Assembly (NCBI GenBank): GCA_964439625.1
Contig: CAYTPI010000005.1
Span: forward strand, 62,001-126,000
Direction of reading: 5' to 3'
DNA: 64,000 nt
From: CAYTPI01 sp964439625
Lineage (GTDB): Bacteria; Chloroflexota; Anaerolineae; Aggregatilineales; UBA3940
Shown here: positions 62,169 through 64,000 of the stretch, in pieces
How the letters are laid out: every line of letters starts with the position of its first letter
How positions within the stretch are numbered: the stretch's first letter is position 1
The notes under the pieces: generated by a model
What the model was told of the DNA's origin: nothing
Databases searched by the model: none
The model's input: the letters and a program-made list of their open reading frames with translations, nothing else
Translations under genes and position numbers: made by a program

Positions 62169-64000
62169 TTAGTCTTCTAGCAATGCGTTTAAGTCGTATC
62201 GCAGAATAGTACCTTCAAGTGCATCTGTGATGTATAAGCTGTCTTCATCGACAGCAATACCTGAGATGATTCCATTTGTCTCAAAATCACCCAGGGCAAA
62301 TAAATACTCACCTTGTGCACTAAAGACGACCACTCTTGATGCATCAGGGTCTGTCATATAGACACGTCCCTCGTCATCGACAGCTAAATATGGGCGCTGT
62401 TCAGACTGTACATACCAAGCGTCTACCAGCCACTCACGGATGTAAGTGCCTTGTTGGTCGAACACTTGAATGCGCTGATTCCATGTGTCTGCTACGTAAA
62501 GTAGGTCGTCTGGCCCGATTGCGACCCCGACTGGTTCATTCAGTTGACCATCGTCGCTGCCACTGGTACCTATCTGGTAGACGAAGCTCCCATCTTGCAG
62601 GAAGCGCTGAATACGCTTGTTGCCCGTGTCAGCCACGAACACATCGCCGTCACCATCAATTACAATACCACGTGGCCCCCAAAAGCCAACTGGGTCATCA
62701 GTTTGATCTGGTTTATTAACGCCCCAACCTTGAAGAGGGGTGCCATCTTGTTCAAAGACCGAGACGCGCCCGTTCCAAGTGTCTGCTACGTAGACCCGTC
62801 CATCTGGGTTTACGGACACATCCCAAGGTTCGTTCAACACACCGATTTCCGGTGCAAACCCCTGTTGCCCGTAACGGTTAACAGGGTCGCCCTCTGGTGA
62901 AAATACTATCACTTGGTGTAACACCGAGTCGGCAACGTAAATATTGCCGTCTAGGCCGATTGACAGTCCGCGTGGAGCCTGCAACAGTCCTGCTCCAAAT
63001 TCACTTACCGGCTCGACTTCCTTAAATATCTCCGCGTAAGGGTCACCAATGTCGGCTAGTTCGCTGGCAGCAACTCCATACTCCCATACTTGTGCGTAAA
63101 TGTCCTTACGGATGTAGAAACGCATGCGGTCAGCAACGGGCCACTCGTTGAGTTCGTAACTGGGCACAGCGCCACCCCGATAGTCTGCTACGGCCTGTGC
63201 GTAGCGATCATAGTCACGTCGCAGCCAAATGTCCCACAGGCCGCGTTGTAGTTCCCGATCCGTGACAATATTTGACAGATCTTCCCCAATCACGACTTGA
63301 GGGAAATCCGCTTCACCCATTTCGATGCGCGCACCCAAGCGCTGATTCTTGTAGTCTTCGATTGGCCACCACATCCGAATATATTCAAACCGATAATAAC
63401 GGTTGCCTAGTACACGCTCGACATCGGTCCAGTTGTCCGGGCCGGCAACAACGACTGCCGCATCCCCAATCGCCGATCGGTTTGGATCTTCACCAAAGTA
63501 GACGGCGTTATTGTAATCTCTGAAATACCATGACATCGGCCAAGATACGCGGTTGTCATAGCCAATCTTTAGATCGTAACCATCAGTCGTCTTGAGTGAG
63601 AGTTCCTCGATTTGGTCTAACATTTCCTTCACCGAACCAGATGAATGTGCGTAGACAAGGTGCTCTGTTGCCAGGTCATAATTGATGTACGACGCTTGCC
63701 ACGCTACTCTAGCAGTCATAAAGGCCAATACGCCGACAAATGTCAAAGAGCTCAAGCGTAAGACGGTGGCTAGGCTACTTTGAATAATAATATAAGTCAC
63801 GCCAGCAACTGCCCCAGCTAAGACTAAGATCGCCGCGATCCATGCACTCGTATGCCCCAAAGCCTCTGTCGTGCGTGCAGCAAATATAGCTGCTTGATAC
63901 TGCTCTGGAATGAACGAGTTGCAAGCCGGGAACAGTGGCACCTGGTTGCACAAGGGGCCAAAAACCCGGAGTAACGCTACTAAAAGCACTGGGATAACCA
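62169..64000 (-). CDS. Membrane protein with C-terminal NHL beta-propeller (N-terminus outside window)
   Basis: At least 610 residues are inside the window, and the frame stays open to the right edge, so the start is missing. The visible N-terminal part has two or three membrane helices (around the segment WIAAILVLAGAVAGVTYIII). A soluble region with DNRVSWPMSWYFRDYNN follows, then a propeller of about six NHL-type blades, each like NEPWDVSVNPDGRVYVADTW or GPRGIVIDGDGDVFVADTGN. The combination resembles archaeal- and Chloroflexi-type glycosyltransferase-associated proteins (TIGR03663-like). The propeller would lie outside the cell. Confidence 0.75.
   Translation of the reverse strand, partial: VIPVLLVALLRVFGPLCNQVPLFPACNSFIPEQYQAAIFAARTTEALGHTSAWIAAILVLAGAVAGVTYIIIQSSLATVLRLSSLTFVGVLAFMTARVAWQASYINYDLATEHLVYAHSSGSVKEMLDQIEELSLKTTDGYDLKIGYDNRVSWPMSWYFRDYNNAVYFGEDPNRSAIGDAAVVVAGPDNWTDVERVLGNRYYRFEYIRMWWPIEDYKNQRLGARIEMGEADFPQVVIGEDLSNIVTDRELQRGLWDIWLRRDYDRYAQAVADYRGGAVPSYELNEWPVADRMRFYIRKDIYAQVWEYGVAASELADIGDPYAEIFKEVEPVSEFGAGLLQAPRGLSIGLDGNIYVADSVLHQVIVFSPEGDPVNRYGQQGFAPEIGVLNEPWDVSVNPDGRVYVADTWNGRVSVFEQDGTPLQGWGVNKPDQTDDPVGFWGPRGIVIDGDGDVFVADTGNKRIQRFLQDGSFVYQIGTSGSDDGQLNEPVGVAIGPDDLLYVADTWNQRIQVFDQQGTYIREWLVDAWYVQSEQRPYLAVDDEGRVYMTDPDASRVVVFSAQGEYLFALGDFETNGIISGIAVDEDSLYITDALEGTILRYDLNALLED

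Overview
The window reads as bacterial chromosome of roughly even GC content. It is densely coded, and GTG and TTG starts are common next to ATG. I infer a member of the Chloroflexota, probably Anaerolineae-like. The grounds are the Firmicutes-like gene order rpe-yloU-yloV-degV-recG...rpmF-fabD-fabG, two GH57-family glycogen enzymes, many lipoproteins and secreted proteins with PPC, PA14, fasciclin and golvesin-type modules, GT39/GT87-like membrane glycosyltransferases carrying C-terminal beta domains, and the absence of any outer-membrane or LPS gene. This assignment rests on protein recognition by eye, not on a search. I see no tRNA, rRNA, CRISPR array, insertion sequence or phage gene, and no gene-free stretch longer than about 300 bases.

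Layout. 1-2.8 kb: the tail of an upstream gene (probably an ABC ATPase), an ABC-2 permease fused to a SpoIIM-like domain, a metallo-beta-lactamase-fold hydrolase and a small STAS-like protein. 3-9 kb: a membrane-anchored lytic transglycosylase, Lon protease overlapping a single-domain response regulator, and a PHP-AlbA_2 fusion. 9-13.2 kb: two consecutive GT39-like membrane proteins with repeated beta domains. 13.2-31.8 kb: mostly minus-strand housekeeping genes. In transcription order these are rpe, Asp23-like, DhaL/YloV-like, DegV, recG, coaD, a coiled-coil protein, rpmF (with its own promoter and terminator), fabD, fabG, a second Asp23-like protein, nusB, tatA/B, tatC, a GT87-like protein and an alpha/beta hydrolase. 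A plus-strand RNase HI with a second, degenerate RNase H domain and the minus-strand rlmN-HAD pair lie at the far end.

31.9-36.7 kb: a DUF4173-type membrane protein, a second membrane-anchored hydrolase, a matrixin-type zinc protease with two SH3 modules, and a DUF4870-like protein. 36.9-43.2 kb: a plus-strand glycogen cluster consisting of GH57/DUF1957 branching enzyme, glgA, glgC and a second GH57 enzyme. 43.2-47.5 kb (minus): an unrecognised protein, a TPR-SLT lipoprotein, a small unknown protein and a response regulator. 47.7-50.9 kb: two paralogous lipoproteins with PPC-like repeats. 51-55.5 kb: ribosomal protein L25/CTC on the minus strand, then a tight plus-strand operon of YraQ-type permease, YcgQ/DUF1980 protein, secreted beta-propeller and TlpA-type thioredoxin.

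55.7-64 kb: a CarH-like MerR/B12 photoreceptor regulator that keeps both signature motifs, two secreted PA14/golvesin proteins (one also with fasciclin), a helical unknown, a UROD-family protein, and the C-terminal part of a membrane protein with an NHL beta-propeller that runs off the right edge.

No obvious new defence or mobile system stands out. The items most worth following up are the CarH-like regulator, the pseudo-duplicated RNase HI, the PHP-AlbA_2 fusion, the YraQ-YcgQ-propeller-TlpA operon and the PA14/fasciclin/golvesin surface proteins.
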